This document shows, piece after piece, positions 1-12,660 of a stretch of 64,000 nt of DNA. Made by a program: the position numbers and the translations under genes. Where the stretch lies: contig CANTUR010000124.1 in NCBI GenBank assembly GCA_947683625.1, positions 2,144,001-2,208,000 of the forward strand. The letters run 5' to 3'. Every line of letters starts with the position of its first letter. The first letter of the stretch is position 1. The DNA is from Mallotus nudiflorus. Lineage: Eukaryota; Streptophyta; Magnoliopsida; Malpighiales; Euphorbiaceae. The notes under the pieces are model-generated. The model did not search any database. It was given only the letters and a program-made list of their open reading frames with translations, and was not told where the DNA came from.

Positions 1-496
1 AAAATATTTGAATCATTACCTACTGTTTTTCCTATTCGATTTTATTTCATTCTTTCGCGTTTTTTTATTTTTAGAGGTCTCTATTTGTTTTTTTTTTTCT
101 CTTTCTTATTTTATATTGTCGAAATTCTTCAATTTTACACATAAATTCAACTCTATTTTTATATGAAGTGCTTCATAATGGAATATACTTCACATATATA
201 TCTCATTAACATATATATATATATATCACTCACTAATATATGGTTATTATCAAAATGTTATATATTTTAATTAATTTTTTATATATCAATATTTTTATGA
301 ACAATTTTTTGTACTTTAGTATATTTTTTACAATTGTAATGATATATTATGATACTAGTTTATAGACAGTGATGGAAATTTTTTACTAATAAACTTATTT
401 AATTAATTTGGTAATCGAAACCGTTAGCTCCCTAACTCGATGTCCTAGTTCCACCCCCGTGTCCATGCCTTTTCTTCTCTAGTACATGCTATTAAA
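1..496. other. AT-rich intergenic sequence
   Basis: No gene is visible. The stretch is low-complexity AT-rich DNA with a short (TA)n run near 210-226. The short minus-strand reading frame over 445-636 is a shadow of the LINE remnant and has no recognisable content. Confidence 0.6.
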
Positions 497-745
497 ATGA
501 TTCTTCGTAGGGACTGGGTTTCAAAGTTCAGCAAATCGATCGCGATGCTAATTGTGCGGCTCACTTCATGGCGGCCTATGCGGCTCATGTTCCTGTTGGT
601 TGTCATGGGCTTCTCGTCCCTTTTGAGGGGCTTCAAGCATGGCTTAATCGTGATGTGTATGGTGTTTAGTTATAGTCATTTAGTGTCAGCTTAGGTGTCT
701 TTGGCTGGTTCTTCCTTTTTGTATAAAAATAAAATAAAATAATCA
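497..745 (+). mobile_element. LINE (non-LTR retrotransposon) RNase H 3'-end remnant
   Basis: Read on the plus strand, about 530-672 encodes a segment with the pattern R-D-A-N-C-A-A-H-F-M-A followed by a short tail and a TAG stop. This is the usual C-terminal part of the RNase H domain of plant L1-type LINEs, where an R-x-A-N-x-C-A-D motif is typical. The upstream codons (RRDW, about 508) sit in another frame, so at least one frameshift has occurred. An A-rich tail (726-745, AAAAATAAAATAAAATAATC) follows about 55 bases after the stop, as expected at a LINE 3' end. Everything upstream of the RNase H tail is lost. It is a dead 5'-truncated copy. Confidence 0.6.
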
Positions 746-1191
746 AATTCATTTTCCAATCTAGTTAGATGTAATAATTTTTTTAATGAAGTTTAATGAT
801 TGCTTGGTTAGTTAACTATAGACTAGATTTTATTTGTTCTTATAAGCACTTGATATGACAAGCTCCTAATAACACTATCAATATTTCCATCGGTTAATAT
901 TTATTTACATTGAATATATTATATTTTATAGTATAATTTGTAATACATTAATCAAGTGATTTACATTTAATTATTAAAAATAAAAAAATATATCTTTTTA
1001 TTACAAATCTCATTATTAAAGGTAATACATTCAATATAAATAAAATTTTATCTTTATTTATTTATTTATTTCTTTTGTTCAAAAAAATTATTCCAATCAG
1101 TCAATATTTAATTTAATGCAACTAATTAAAATTTCAATGCAGAAACCAAAAAAGAAATTCTTCGGACAACATATCAATTTTAGCAGCTAAT
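746..1191. other. AT-rich spacer and 3' flank of the acid phosphatase gene
   Basis: No coding signal. The last part should contain the 3' UTR and polyadenylation region of the minus-strand gene that ends at 1192. No single clear polyadenylation signal stands out among many A/T-rich candidates. Confidence 0.5.
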
Positions 1192-2372
1192 TTAGGGTAT
1201 ATAGTACATAGGATTAGGTAGTTTGAATGATCGTCTGCCTCCACTAAGCCCCAAGAGGTCACTCCATTGATCACCAATATTGCCTACAATTCGATATCCT
1301 TGCTTTTCAAGATCCGCCCTAGTGCTTGATTTGTATTCCTGTGCTGTGTTGTTTGCCGAAGCATCACTCCTGCAATTAATCAAGAATTGCCACATCAAAA
1401 TGCATGGTTTATTTTCTTATTTAATAAAGGAAGATTCTTGTTTTCTCTGATAGTAAGAATTATGACGCATATCTCATGTATTTTACACTAAAAATAAAAA
1501 TATACTTATACGTTACAAATCTAGTTATAGATGTGAGTAAAAATAAAAAATATATTTATACGTTACAAATCTAGTTATGGATGTAAATATAAGAGATTAA
1601 GCAAGAATTTTCGTATAAGTAATACACCTATAATACAGTGAAGAAGGCTGATTAAGTGGTTACTTATGTATGAGCATATCCCAAGTGTAGTATCCAGCTT
1701 TCTTTAGGTTACTTATGGTGGAATCTCGTTTGTTCTCTTTTCTTCCGGTCAAGAAAACAACCTTAATTCCCATAGATAATAATTTATTGTAAAGCCTCTG
1801 AGACTCTGGCAGTACCTCGCCTTCTGGTGTGGGAGTGGAAGGATCCATCCTAAAATTAATGTTTGTCAATGGAAACACAGCATTCAGTCTCCAAACTAAT
1901 CAAACATTTTAACCATATTATGTGAACACATAGCATAGCAAATTCCTGTTAAAATAATGATTACGTACCCAGATAAATCTTGCTCAATAAAATAAGGAAC
2001 ATTAGAGATAAGAGTATCGTCTATGTCAAAGATCCACATGCTTCTTCCGTCTTTGGCCAAATGGAGGGTATCGACATAGCTGATAGCTTCATTGATCACA
2101 GCTTTTGAATCGGACTGGTATTGATAGCCTAACAAGTAGTTCTTTACATACCCTTTACATTCTTTTGGAATTGTCCACCATCTGATGTTATTAGCTTCGT
2201 TTGCCACTCGCCAACTTAGGCAGTTCACTTCACTGGCAAATGGGTTGGTTTCTGGCCGGACGTAGTTGATTTTGTTGGTGAAAACCCCTTGGCAGGAGAC
2301 TAGAAGAGTTGTGTTCAGAACAAAAAAAGTTGCAAGACTTGCTGCAAGAAGTAGGAGTAGCACTATTGCCAT
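1192..2372 (-). CDS. HAD-superfamily class IIIB acid phosphatase / vegetative storage protein-like
   Basis: Three exons: complement(1969..2372), complement(1664..1888), complement(1192..1369), all with GT/AG borders and compatible phases, giving 268 residues, close to the usual 255-270 of the family. The first ATG is at 2372; a GTG two codons upstream is not needed. Residues 1-28 form a hydrophobic leucine-rich segment (signal peptide or anchor), so entry to the secretory pathway is expected. HAD motif I is DIDDT (residues 116-120); motif II is in VVFLTGR; the motif III lysine is in NLKKAGY; motif IV is GDQWSDLLG. It ends in the family-typical FKLPNPMYYIP. Known members are secreted or vacuolar phosphatases or stem/leaf storage glycoproteins. 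All catalytic residues are present, so a phosphatase is more likely than a storage-only form. The exon 2 acceptor (AG at 1890-1889) was chosen by phase and is the least certain border. No enzyme substrate can be deduced. Confidence 0.88.
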
Positions 2373-2523
2373 GCTCACTGCAGGAAGCTAATCAACTAGT
2401 TCTGAGTTTCTTTACCTCCATCAGTGAAATGTTTTAGGTGAAGGGTATTTGCCAATTTGCCTGTTCCTTATATGGAATTTTATTTTGAATTCTTTTGATA
2501 ATCAAGTCTATGATACTGTCTCT

Positions 2524-2533
2524 TATATATATA
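2524..2533 (-). promoter_or_regulatory. Candidate TATA box of the acid phosphatase gene
   Basis: A TATATATATA run about 150 bases upstream of the ATG at 2372, on the minus strand. In AT-rich plant DNA such runs are common, so this is a plausible position rather than proof. Confidence 0.35.
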
Positions 2534-3140
2534 GTAACATATCAACAATTAACAAAACTTGAGTCGAGGTACAGGCATGAATTATATGGGGAAGACTGAG
2601 AATCAAAGACTTTCCAAAATTTGTAATGCAAATGGATACGCATTCCTGCCCTAGGGAATTTGTTACCTAAAAATTGCAAGACAGCCAAAAACTACGTTTC
2701 TGGAGTCTATATGCTTTTAGTAGGAGGATAAAATGCTTTAGTTCTGCATACACATGTAAATGATCAGTCTGCAATTGCAGTTTAGTCCTAGAATTGGCCC
2801 ACTCCAAACTAAACAAATAAGCACAACCATGTACAGAAGTTTTAGGTATATTAACAGACTTAAGGTGCTACACTAAGTAAAAAAGCAACAGTAGCAGCTT
2901 TCAGGAATCATTCGAAGGTTACATGTATACATATTGAAACTCTGCAGCTAGCTGCTGGCACAGCCATCAAAGAAAGTGAAAGAAAGAACCAACTTTATAA
3001 AATTATTTCAGTAAACATTTCTGGAAGAGCATTTGATGCCTCTAACTGGTAAAAAACATCTGCTCTGCATTAAACCAATGAAGGATCAAAATTGTACAAG
3101 ACACTTTTGTGCTGGATGACAAGTTGCAATCTTGTCATTA
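2534..3140. other. Spacer between the acid phosphatase promoter and the PPR gene 3' end
   Basis: No ORF of interest. The part next to 3141 is expected to be 3' UTR of the PPR gene, and the part next to 2534 promoter of the phosphatase gene. Confidence 0.5.
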
Positions 3141-5734
3141 TCACCTCAATGGGCTAACAACCCAACCTGTGATTGGATTCTTCCTGCGCACTCTAACTTT
3201 TCCATGCGAACCACTTTGCAATCGTTCAAGCACAGAGTATGTGATGGAGTCAGGAGTTAGTCCCTGCTGTTTCAGTCTTGCATACATGTCCACAGCTTCA
3301 GCAGTTCTCCCACTTCTCTCAAGACAATCGAGTAAGATGTTGTACGTTACAATGTTAGGGAAGCAACCTGCAGCCAGCATCTCATCAAACAATCTGCAAG
3401 CTGTTTCAACTTTATCTGTTTTGCCAAAGCATTCAATGAGTGTGCTGTATGTCACAACATCAGGATTCAACCCTTTCTCTTGCATTTCCCTGAACCTAAT
3501 GTGGGCTTCATCAAGATCGCCATTCTTCCCAAGGCAATTAATCAGTGAATTGTATGAGATAATATCAGGTCTGCAATCACTGTTCTCAAGTTCTTCAAAT
3601 ATTTTAATAGCTTCATCAACTTTTCCTACTCTACCAAAACTTGAGATCAAAATATTGTACGTGAAGATGTCTGGTGAAGGGCCATCCTGTTTCATCTTTT
3701 CATAAAGATCATGAATATGGGCTACTTGCTTCAACCTGCCCAGAACAGAGAATACTGTATTATACATCATGGTATCAGTAGCTATGCCTTTCTCGTGAAT
3801 TTTACTCAGCAGATCAATAGCTTCTGTGGTTTTACCGGTGTTGCACAAGCTCTCTAACATGGAAAAGCATGCATCCCTATCTCCTCTATCATGGTAACTC
3901 CACATGTTGCAAAACAGCCTGTGAGCTTCACTTGCATGCCCCAATTTGTTTAACGTCCTTACAAGATATGCATATATTGGTCTAGTCATGTACTTTCTTG
4001 ATAATTCCACAACCTTATCTAGCTTATGAAGTTGCCCTTCTGCAGCCAGAAGTGTAAGTATGACACTATATGTAAATTCATTGGGCCGGCAATCTTTCTC
4101 CATCATTTTTGAGAAAAGGAAAATTGTCTTGTCAACCATCCGGCTGCTAGCCAGCGCCTGGATCATAGTATTATAAGCAATTAAATTAGGAGAATAGCCC
4201 TTATTTAACATTTCCTCAAATAATGCCAATGATTCGTCAGCTTTACCAATCTTTCCTGTCATCCTGATCATAATAGTGTATGTATACTCATCAGGCTCAC
4301 AATGCTTCTTTTTCATATCTTCAAAAACCTTGTAAGCCTGATCAACCTGTCAAAATGCTGTAGATCAGATAATCAGGTTCCCTGATGATGGTATGCAAGG
4401 TAGAAAAATAATCAGTACAAGTAAACTGCATTCATCAACGATAACACAAAAATAGTTGAATATTTCATTTGTTTCAGTATTGTTGGATTAATGAGCCAGA
4501 TCAAAATATGCAAGAAAGAAGTTATTTTATCATCTTCTTTTGGCAGTACAAAACGGAAATCCTATCCCTGCCCCCCCACCAAGTTATATATCTCAAAAAT
4601 GCTTTCTTTCAAATTACGTCAAAACTTAGAATAATGAGCTCATTGAACAAGAAGTCCACAAGAACCCAGCTCCCATCTTAATGAACACAATTCAGCAAAT
4701 TCTACACTGAACTGCAATAATCAAACCATATTTCTATACAGTAAATCACTCAAGAACAAGCAATCCCAATGCTATTGTAGTACAACACGCAAAATGATGA
4801 ACCTACTACAAAACAATGAAAAGAACATCTAATCAGAACGCCATTGATGCTCATGAAATATACTGAAACTCGGTAAAAAATATTACCTAAACACATAAAC
4901 CAGCAAAGCAAACGTAAGAACACAAAAATTAAAAAGCAAAAAAAAAAAAAATCAAACCTTTCGATCTTTGGCTAAAAGGTCCAAGAGCATATTAAAAGCA
5001 AAAATATCCAATTTATAACCTTTTCTCTTCATTTCCAGGTAAACCCTAAACCCATTATCAGAATCACGAGACCTGAGATAAGCTTGAACTAAACACTTGT
5101 AAGTGTACCCATTCATTCTCAAATCCCACTTCTCAATCAACCCGATACATTTCTCTAAATCTTCACTATTTCCAAAGAACCCAATCAGTACATTGATGGT
5201 GGAGATGGTGCCACGCACACCATTCTTCTCCATATCAGACATCAACGACCGCACAAGACTGAACCTATCAGTGAGGTTAGATTTGGAGATGATGAGAATA
5301 ATGCGAGTGTAAGTGAAGGCATTGTGACGGAAATTGGGAGAAAGGGAGGGGCAAAAGTGGAAGAATTGATAGGCGAGGGAAGGGCAGTTCAGGGATTTGA
5401 GAATTTCGGAGGTCTCCGATGGCGTGAGGGAGAGAGAGAGGGATGAGAGGTAGTCTTGGAGGGAAAAGAATGGGTCGAAATCGGTGGCGGATTTCGGGGA
5501 GAGGAGGATTTTGGTGGCTTTACAGATGAGGTGGCGGCGAGGGAGTGGGTAGCCGCGAGAATCTGAAGGCAGGGGCGGTGTTACTTCTATGGAGAGTGTG
5601 TCCCCTTTTGGCGACTTTGAGGTTATTTTTGCTGTGTATTTTGTGGCGTAGTGTCGGTTTAAGGTTGTCGTGGGAAGAAGAGGGTGGCAGTGGCGGCGGC
5701 AGCGATGGTAGTGGTGATGATGGAAGTGTCTCAT
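3141..5734 (-). CDS. ABO5: Mitochondrial P-class pentatricopeptide-repeat protein, ABO5/At1g51965-like
   Basis: Two exons, complement(4958..5734) and complement(3141..4346), phase-0 intron of 611 bases with GT/AG borders; 660 residues. The start at 5734 gives a His/Arg-rich N-terminus (MRHFHHHHYHRCRR), then LNRHYATKYTAKI, which looks like a mitochondrial presequence. The rest is tandem 35-residue P-type PPR motifs, clearest in the last third (repeats opening PDIFTYNIL, PDIISYNSL, PDVVTYSTL, PNIVTYNIL), with no E, DYW or SMR tail. The ending RRKNPITGWVVSPLR and the block LSKIHEKGIATDTMMYNT match my recollection of Arabidopsis At1g51965, known as ABO5 and reported to act in cis-splicing of the mitochondrial nad2 intron 3. 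Role in RNA binding is inferred from the family; orthology needs a search. The His run is encoded by a short CAT/CAC-rich stretch and may be polymorphic. Confidence 0.85.
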
Positions 5735-6908
5735 GGTTGTGGTGGAGATGCTGGAATCGTGGCGCAGCAGTGCAACCTAAGTTGCTGCGAAGTAGCCAGG
5801 ATGAAGCTGAGATGGTTCTGTCCGACTGCAGATAAAACGTCGTCGTATCATGTGAAATTAGTTTTGCTGCCGCCAACGTTTCCATTTAAGTACTGTTTGG
5901 GTTTAATTTGATCTAAAACAATTATTAAAGTCATTTCTCAATCCAAACATGTCGTATGTATACAAATCAAATTATAACTAGATTAAATCTATTTTATACT
6001 CTGAATTATAGTAATTTTTTCTATTGAGTCTTATTAAGTCTCTATATTATTATTTATGTAATTATTAAATTCCAATTTAACAAATTATATATATATATTC
6101 TTTATACTATAAAGGTTCGATGCATTATATAAATAATAATATAAAAATTTAATGCATACGTAAATAATAGTATATGAATTTAATAATTATATAAATAGTA
6201 ATATACGAGCTCGATATAATGAAATAAAAAGATAAAAATTCAATTGAAAAAATTATTATAGTTCAAAGACTTAAGAATAGTTTATCTATTAAATTAATGC
6301 TTATTCAATAATAATCATTGATACAAATTATAAATATTGATACACAAAAAATAAATCAATAGTTATAATTAAATATACAAAATCTAATACTTTTCATTTC
6401 ATTTGTATAAATACTAATAATTTTACCACTTATAAGACGGATAGTAAACATTCCATTACGAATCAAAACATGAATAGAATTCAATCTCCGACACTTAACC
6501 TTACTCTCACATTCAGCCATCTACGCTCGTTGTTCTAAAAAAAGAAACCCTTCTTTTTTTTAAGTAAAGATGTATTTTATTTGCTAATGACTGATCAAAT
6601 TCACTCGGTCACTGGATTTCATTCTTCCCTTGGTAGTTTGGTAGTACATTATCATCAAAAAGCAAAATTCCAAAATTTGTAAAATCCATCGAAGGAAACA
6701 AACCAATGGAACAAATCCAAATGAATCTGTAACTTAAAACTATTGCATGGAGATTTCCTTTCATCTACAAGAAATCTCTTTCTCAATTTTGTCTTTATTT
6801 CAGCAGAATAAGAACAAAGAAAATGGCTTCAGTGTGGCCGATGTAGGCACCGGGACAGGCCTTGATGATGGCAGGGCAAACAAGAACTGCAACTCATCTT
6901 CATGATCA
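5735..6908. other. Spacer: PPR gene promoter and MPP-alpha 3' UTR
   Basis: 5735-5900 is GC-richer and probably 5' UTR and core promoter of the PPR gene. 5901-6550 is AT-rich with no coding signal. About 6560-6908 is probably 3' UTR of the MPP-alpha gene. Short reading frames here on the plus strand are shadows. Confidence 0.5.
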
Positions 6909-9900
6909 TCATCGTGCATGGAACTTGCTGTTAACAGATTCATAGCTTGGGACGTTAATAACTGCCAAGGACAATAAACAGATTAAGAACCAATATTCCA
7001 ACCAAATTTTGGTACAAAAATTAAGGTTATGACTTGTGAGTAAGCTGGAACATTACCATCCCCGTGAGATGCCATTGTTAGAGGTGATGAAATAATCTTT
7101 TGTGCAATCTTAGTAATTTCATTTGGTGTTATTTCTTCCACGACCTTTAAGAAATGCTCGATTGGCTTCCTGCAAATGATCATATTATAAAAAATATATT
7201 TCAAATTCAACTCGCAAGCAAAATTAATAATAAAGAAGAATTTGCAAAGTGGCTTATATGAATTGTAAGGCACTGCGGGGATTAAAAGACTTTGTTTTAT
7301 TCATCAAAGAATGGAAGTTCATAATATGACCACTAAAACTTCCAAGCTCCTTTTGCACTAGCTAGCAATTATATTTTTCCACTTTGATTCTTTGATCAGA
7401 GTTTTAATAAAAGCTAGAAGCTGATGACCTGTAAAAGCACTGAGAAACCTCTTTGTTCCTCATTCTTATAATTAAGGTCATAGAATATTATATACTGTAC
7501 CATGACAACAAAGGTGCAGTAAAACAGAAAATGGTGGTGAAAGTACCTCTGTCCATAGGTTAAATACTGTCTCCCCATATCTTCAGTCATAATCATCTGC
7601 AAAATGCAGTAATATTACAATCATGACAAATCTCAATGAAAAACAAAAACAAAACCACGAAACAAACAACAGAAAACAAGGGAAGGAAGTAGGTATACAA
7701 CTTCAAATATGCTCTACTGAGAGAATAAGAAACATAATAACTTCAAAAAAGAAAAATTCCATTATCATCCCTCAGTTTAGATGATCAAGCAAAAAAGATC
7801 AACACAGCTCAACTGAGAAAGAAACATACTCGAGATTCTAGATTCATTAGAACAGCAGATTTTGTGGACTCTTTGGCACGATCAAGCTGTAACTTGGAAA
7901 CTGCCATAAAAAATGAAACAAAAAAGAATAAAAAAGGGTTTTACTGAAATTGAATTTCAGTAGAAGCTACCCATCAAAATGAGAGAGAGATGCAAAAAAA
8001 AACCTTGTCCAGGTGCAGCAATTGCAAGCAATTCTCCAACAGCTACGTCAACCGCTTTTGCAACAAAATCTGAGGTCTGTCACAATAAAAGATCCTCAAG
8101 CTATAGACAGTCTATATATAGAGAAGATAAACATCATTAACAGGCTTTCAATTTCAAAGAAAATGTGATTAGCTAATGATCTTAGACAGTTATTAAATTA
8201 TGTAAGGGAGATGAGCATGTAGTACTTGAATCTCTACATATTGTCGCAATAGGAAATCTTAGTCTTGAACTCAAGTGCAAATGCAGCACAAAGTACTGCA
8301 GAAATGCATACACGGATAGATGATTGACTAATGTAGAATGAAAAAGACACCATATTTTCATGTCATACCTATCAAAGACACAATGTTTCCATAAGCCATT
8401 TGGTATGGCTCTATTGAGTTAAGCCTACTTAACTACTATCCATGGAATAAACATATCATTTTACATTGACGTTTTGAATATTCCCAATACCCCTCAAATT
8501 GGCAAAGTAAAAACAACTTTCAGCAGCAAGAAGACTAGTGCACAAAATAATGGCATATCAAACTAGAAGGCAATCAAGCAAAAAACACACACATATAAAA
8601 GAAGCTATATAAATTAGAGAGGGCCTTACAGTGCTAAAATATATGCCAAACAATCCAGTATTATTGAAAATACTGTTGAATGCAGAGAAAGCTTGAAGCT
8701 GTTGATACTCATTCAAGACTCGGAGATCTGTGTTCAAATATATTCAAAGGAATTAACATAAAGGAAAAAAAATTAAATAAAAAAGTGATACAGTTAATGA
8801 AATCAAAGAACTAAGTGGGCAAAGACCAGTTTTGAGAAAATATACAATAAGACTAAACAGAACACAGTCAAATCAGTACGCATCATTGGTAAATTGCTAG
8901 GTGATTTTAACTTACATAGCCGTGAATGCATCCCTTTCCCTGGGCCACCTGCAGAGAATGAGCCACCACCTCCCATAAGCATCTGCACTATTACTAGAAA
9001 TGTTAATAGTGTATTTATTTACTCATGCAATACCAAGTCAATATATAAGTAGGTGCAAACAGAGAACAGGCAAATAAATAAAGGGGAATTCAAGTTCAGT
9101 ATACAAAACCTGAAGAACAGTCAAAACTATAGCTTCTTTTTCATTATGCCAGCCTCCAGGAACTTCAAAAGCAAGAACAACATGAGTCATCTGGCAAGAC
9201 AAGGAACAAAAAAAAAAACATATAAAAATTGAAAATGTATAAAAAATATTGAAAGAGAATGTATTCAATGGATCATAAATAAGCACCGGCGAATCAGATT
9301 GTCGGCGATAATCCCCACCAACGTATGAAGACTTTGGCTCCTCAGGACGTTTCACAATAGGGAGATCAGAAAGAAGCGGTTCTGCAACAGATATAAGCTC
9401 ATCAAACTCAACACCAGAAGCTGCAAGCACCATTCGAGGAGCTGTATAATGTTCCTGCGATTTCCCAAAAAAACTTTTATAGCCAGCAAAAGGACTCGCA
9501 AAATATGAGATGATACAAAAAATAATAACTGATCAGTAAATGAATATAACTCCAATTTCCAAAGATATTGATAATAAATGAAAAGGGGGTTTCTTGTTCT
9601 TACCGATACAAATTCCTCCAGAATAGTGCCATCTAATCTATTTAGTGCTGATTCAGGAGCCACAAGAGGATTTGCCAATGCACCACTGTAACCAGCAGAA
9701 TGTATTGCCTCCAGGAGTAACCCCTGGGGATTGTTAGATAGTTGTCCAAGTTCTTCTTTCAACTTTTTCAGCTGCACAAACATATGATGAATATTAGACA
9801 ACCTCCAGATCATTTGCTGAAAGCAGATATCAGGAAAGTATAAATAATTGTTGACAAATAGACATTGACGTGCTTCCTTCTAACAACACAACATTAATTG

Positions 9901-11317
9901 AAATCCAACTCATAGAAAGGTAGCTGGATCATATACGATAAATCTACAGATCATTATACAGCCGGAAATAAAATAAAAGAAGCTCAAGAGAACCCTTAAA
10001 GGTTCACAATACTAGAAATACCATTGGAAGATTTTACCATAACCTTGAAAATAGCAAGATCTACAAATTACCTCTTCATTGACTTCCCAATCTAGGAAGA
10101 CAGGATTTCTGACACAGTCAACAAGCAATTCAACCACTTCAGGAACATAGGTCCTAAGAGCATCAAAGGTGTATGCCATTTGCTCCCGAGAAGCCGAAGC
10201 TCCAACATTACCTCCAATTGCCTCCACTTCCCTCACAATGCGCAAGTGGCTCCTATTCCTAGTGCTCTTGAATGCCATCCGTTCAAGCAAGTGTGTAGCC
10301 CCACATGAAATAGGTGTCTCATATATAGAGCCGCAATCAATATATAAACCAACGGAGGCTGCAGGACTCTATCACCAATAAAACTCTAATTAAAAATTCT
10401 AAAAATGAATTCTTGATAATGTTAGTATACATTAGGATGGAAATTGATACTGGAAACAGAAAATGCATCAAATATTTGAAATTTAATAAACGTACTGGTG
10501 TTGCATCTGAGACAATCCTGATGCCGTTTTCAAGAGTTTTTGACTTAATCTTGCTTGGTTCAACATAATCTGGTAATGGAGGTGGGAGAGAAACATCTGC
10601 AAGAGGGAAACTCAAAGAAGGAAGAGATCGAGACTTTTCCCCAGTCAGCCAACTAAAGAACCCAGGTGAGGATGTTGTAGCAGCAGCTGCAGCTGAAGTT
10701 GCATAGCGCGTCGGCCCCAAATTGACAACATGGTTCTAATCACATAAAATAATTTCATACAGTCAGAAATTTAAAAGGATAAAAAACAACCCTTCTCACG
10801 CAACACATTTCAACAGTATTTGCTGACAGCAAAAATAATCAAAAGCCATAGAACTAATCTTTAAATTATGAGCAATGTAGCATATACAAAGGCAAAATCA
10901 TAAAGTGAAGCCTAAACATCCAAATTTGCTGAACCGGGCAGATTACGATAACACACCTGAACTGATATAACAAAAACTAAATATTTCATATCCAAAAATC
11001 ACATGATAGCAATAAGAAGACAGTAACAGGAAATAAGAATCAGATCTAATAGCTAAAAATTAGAGCTTTCAATGAATTAAAGTAATAAAAATGTAATCTT
11101 TTTGAAATAAAAGAACAAGTCTTCGATCTTTGCCTTCTAAATATTACATTCTGAAAAGACAAACACTTTAACAGCATCACCTCACTAAAAAGCAAGCAAA
11201 TAAAAGGTTCTTTTTTAATCATTCGCCAACATTTTCTCGAGAACCAAACAGAAAATTAGGGTTTTGAAGAAAACTGACCTTAAGAGCTCGAAGACGAGAA
11301 GCTGCTGTTCTATACAT
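6909..11317 (-). CDS. MPPalpha: Mitochondrial-processing peptidase alpha subunit
   Basis: Thirteen exons, all GT/AG: complement of 11279..11317, 10496..10735, 10072..10368, 9604..9771, 9287..9454, 9110..9190, 8916..8982, 8630..8727, 8004..8076, 7830..7900, 7547..7596, 7057..7169, 6909..6961. The phases close to 1518 bases, 505 residues without a stop, matching plant MPP-alpha (about 500). MYRTAASRLRALK starts the presequence in a 13-codon first exon. The M16 peptidase fold shows a degenerate zinc site (GATHLLERM, without the HxxEH of the catalytic beta subunit) and, at exons 6-7, the glycine-rich loop MLMGGGGSFSAGGPGKGMHS that binds presequences. In plants this subunit is also a core subunit of the cytochrome bc1 complex in the inner membrane. 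It works with MPP-beta, which is not in this window. The exon chain is unbroken, so the gene looks functional. Confidence 0.95.
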
Positions 11318-11640
11318 AATTTTAATAACCTTAATTTAACTGAACTGTGAAACCCTAGATTTTTTATTTAGTTAAGGCTGCGGTGTTAGTTTTTGAGAAA
11401 GGTGGCTGCTGCTTGCATAGAAGAAGCAGAAAAAAAGAAAAAAAAAAAAAAAGTAAAAAGACCAGTTCCCTTGCAAGTTGCAAGGACGTTAATTTGGATT
11501 CGGTGCAGTGCAGTGTATGCTAGTTGAGTTCGGTTCTACGTTGTGATCTTGACATGTAACGTTTTGTAAAGTTGGGTTCATATCTTTTTCTGATTTTCCA
11601 TTTAAGTGCCTCCAACCTTTTTGTTTTGCAATTGATTGTT
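11318..11640. other. MPP-alpha 5' UTR and promoter region
   Basis: Upstream of the ATG at 11317. It contains a purine run (11427-11455) and no coding signal. TATA-like sequences are weak, as is common for constitutive plant promoters. Confidence 0.45.
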
Positions 11641-12480
11641 GCAACTAAGTGTGACCACTAAGCGACTCGGGTTTTTATTTTTTTCAAAAATTCAAAACTG
11701 AATTAAATTAAAAATTTTATGGTAAATAGGGTCGGTTTTCGGCAACTAAACATATGATAAAAAAAAATAAAGAAATCTTTATTGGCTCAATGGAATTGCC
11801 GCGTTTTTCCTTACACTATGTTTAGCAAGAACGAAAGAGAGTAAAGAAAATATAAACGAAAATAATGTTTTTTTTTTCTTTATTTTTTAGTTTTATGTTT
11901 GGATTTGGAGGAAATAAAATAAATTTATCTTTTTTATTAGAAAACAAAAATATATGTTATATATTTACTATTGTACTCTTAAAATAAAATATCTCTCTAT
12001 TTATTAAATAAAAGGTAAAATAGTAAAATTAATCATTATAGTATATTTTTTTCCTAGTTTTTTCAATTTTTTTTCCAATTTAGAGAGATAAGATAAGAGG
12101 AAAAATAAATTCAACATCCCTTCCTCCTTTTATTTTTCTTTCTAAACTAAATATTAAAAGATTACTTTCGTCGTATATTTTCCTCTTATATTTTCTATTC
12201 TCCTCACTTTATTTTCATTCCAAACATAGGGTTAGTTGAGAACTTGGGTTTAAATCCCACAAATGACATCTTTGAGTTTTTTTTTCTAATATGAAAATTT
12301 TTTTGCAATTGATTGTTGTAACTGGGGGTGAACATTGGGAGAATCGGATTTTCATTTTTTAAAAATTTTAAAATTTAACTGAACCAAAAATTTTATGATT
12401 AGTAGGGGTTTGATTTTCGGACAACCAAATATATAATACAAAAAAACAATGAAGAGATCTTTAGTAGCTTAATGGACAAT
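11641..12480 (+). repeat. Duplicated tRNA-like (SINE-like) repeat unit, split by a MITE
   Basis: A roughly 160-base segment at 11625-11790 recurs in degraded form at 12303-12478 (both begin near GCAATTGATTGTTG, and both contain AAAATTTTATG followed by a GG-rich stretch and an A-rich end). Each copy ends in a box like TGGCTCAATGG / TAGCTTAATGG, close to a tRNA A box. After the first copy, on the other side of the MITE, comes GGGTTTAAATCCC, close to a tRNA B box. I infer an old tRNA-derived repeat. The assignment as SINE is tentative. Confidence 0.4.
11814..12231. mobile_element. MITE, Tourist/PIF-Harbinger-like, 418 bp
   Basis: The ends are imperfect inverted repeats (left CACTATGTTTAGCAAGAACG, right complement CCCTATGTTTGGAATGAAAA), and similarity continues for about 45 bases with an AGAAAATATA block. 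It is flanked on both sides by TTA (11811-11813 and 12232-12234), the 3-bp target duplication typical of PIF/Harbinger elements. No ORF is present, so it is non-autonomous. Confidence 0.7.
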
Positions 12481-12660
12481 ATGATAATCCAAGTGTAAGC
12501 ACCTTAACACTTTAATATATATTATCGGATTGGTTTCGACTGTAAAGTTAGAACTAATCTAACTCGGTTTGAGGTCATATTTCTTAAGCAGATGGGTTTT
12601 TCTTATCTCTAGTTGCAGTTAATGTGTTTCAAATTCTATAGTTAGTCTGCGACTTATAGA

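Noticed and set aside
1896..2378. Acid phosphatase start at the GTG at 2378 and read-through into intron 1
   Set aside because: An ATG follows two codons later at 2372, and the frame after residue 134 runs into a GTACGT donor and loses family similarity.
3109..3705. Plus-strand 198-residue reading frame
   Set aside because: It is the antisense of the PPR exon 2. The periodic PPR codons create an open antisense frame, and it has no domain of its own.
5520..5911. Several overlapping frames on both strands around the PPR start
   Set aside because: They are shadows of the GC-rich first exon and 5' UTR. Only the frame from 5734 continues into the PPR protein.
12240..12275. A functional tRNA gene from the B-box-like sequence
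   Set aside because: No cloverleaf can be drawn around it, and the A-box-like part is separated by a MITE. It is at most a tRNA-derived repeat.
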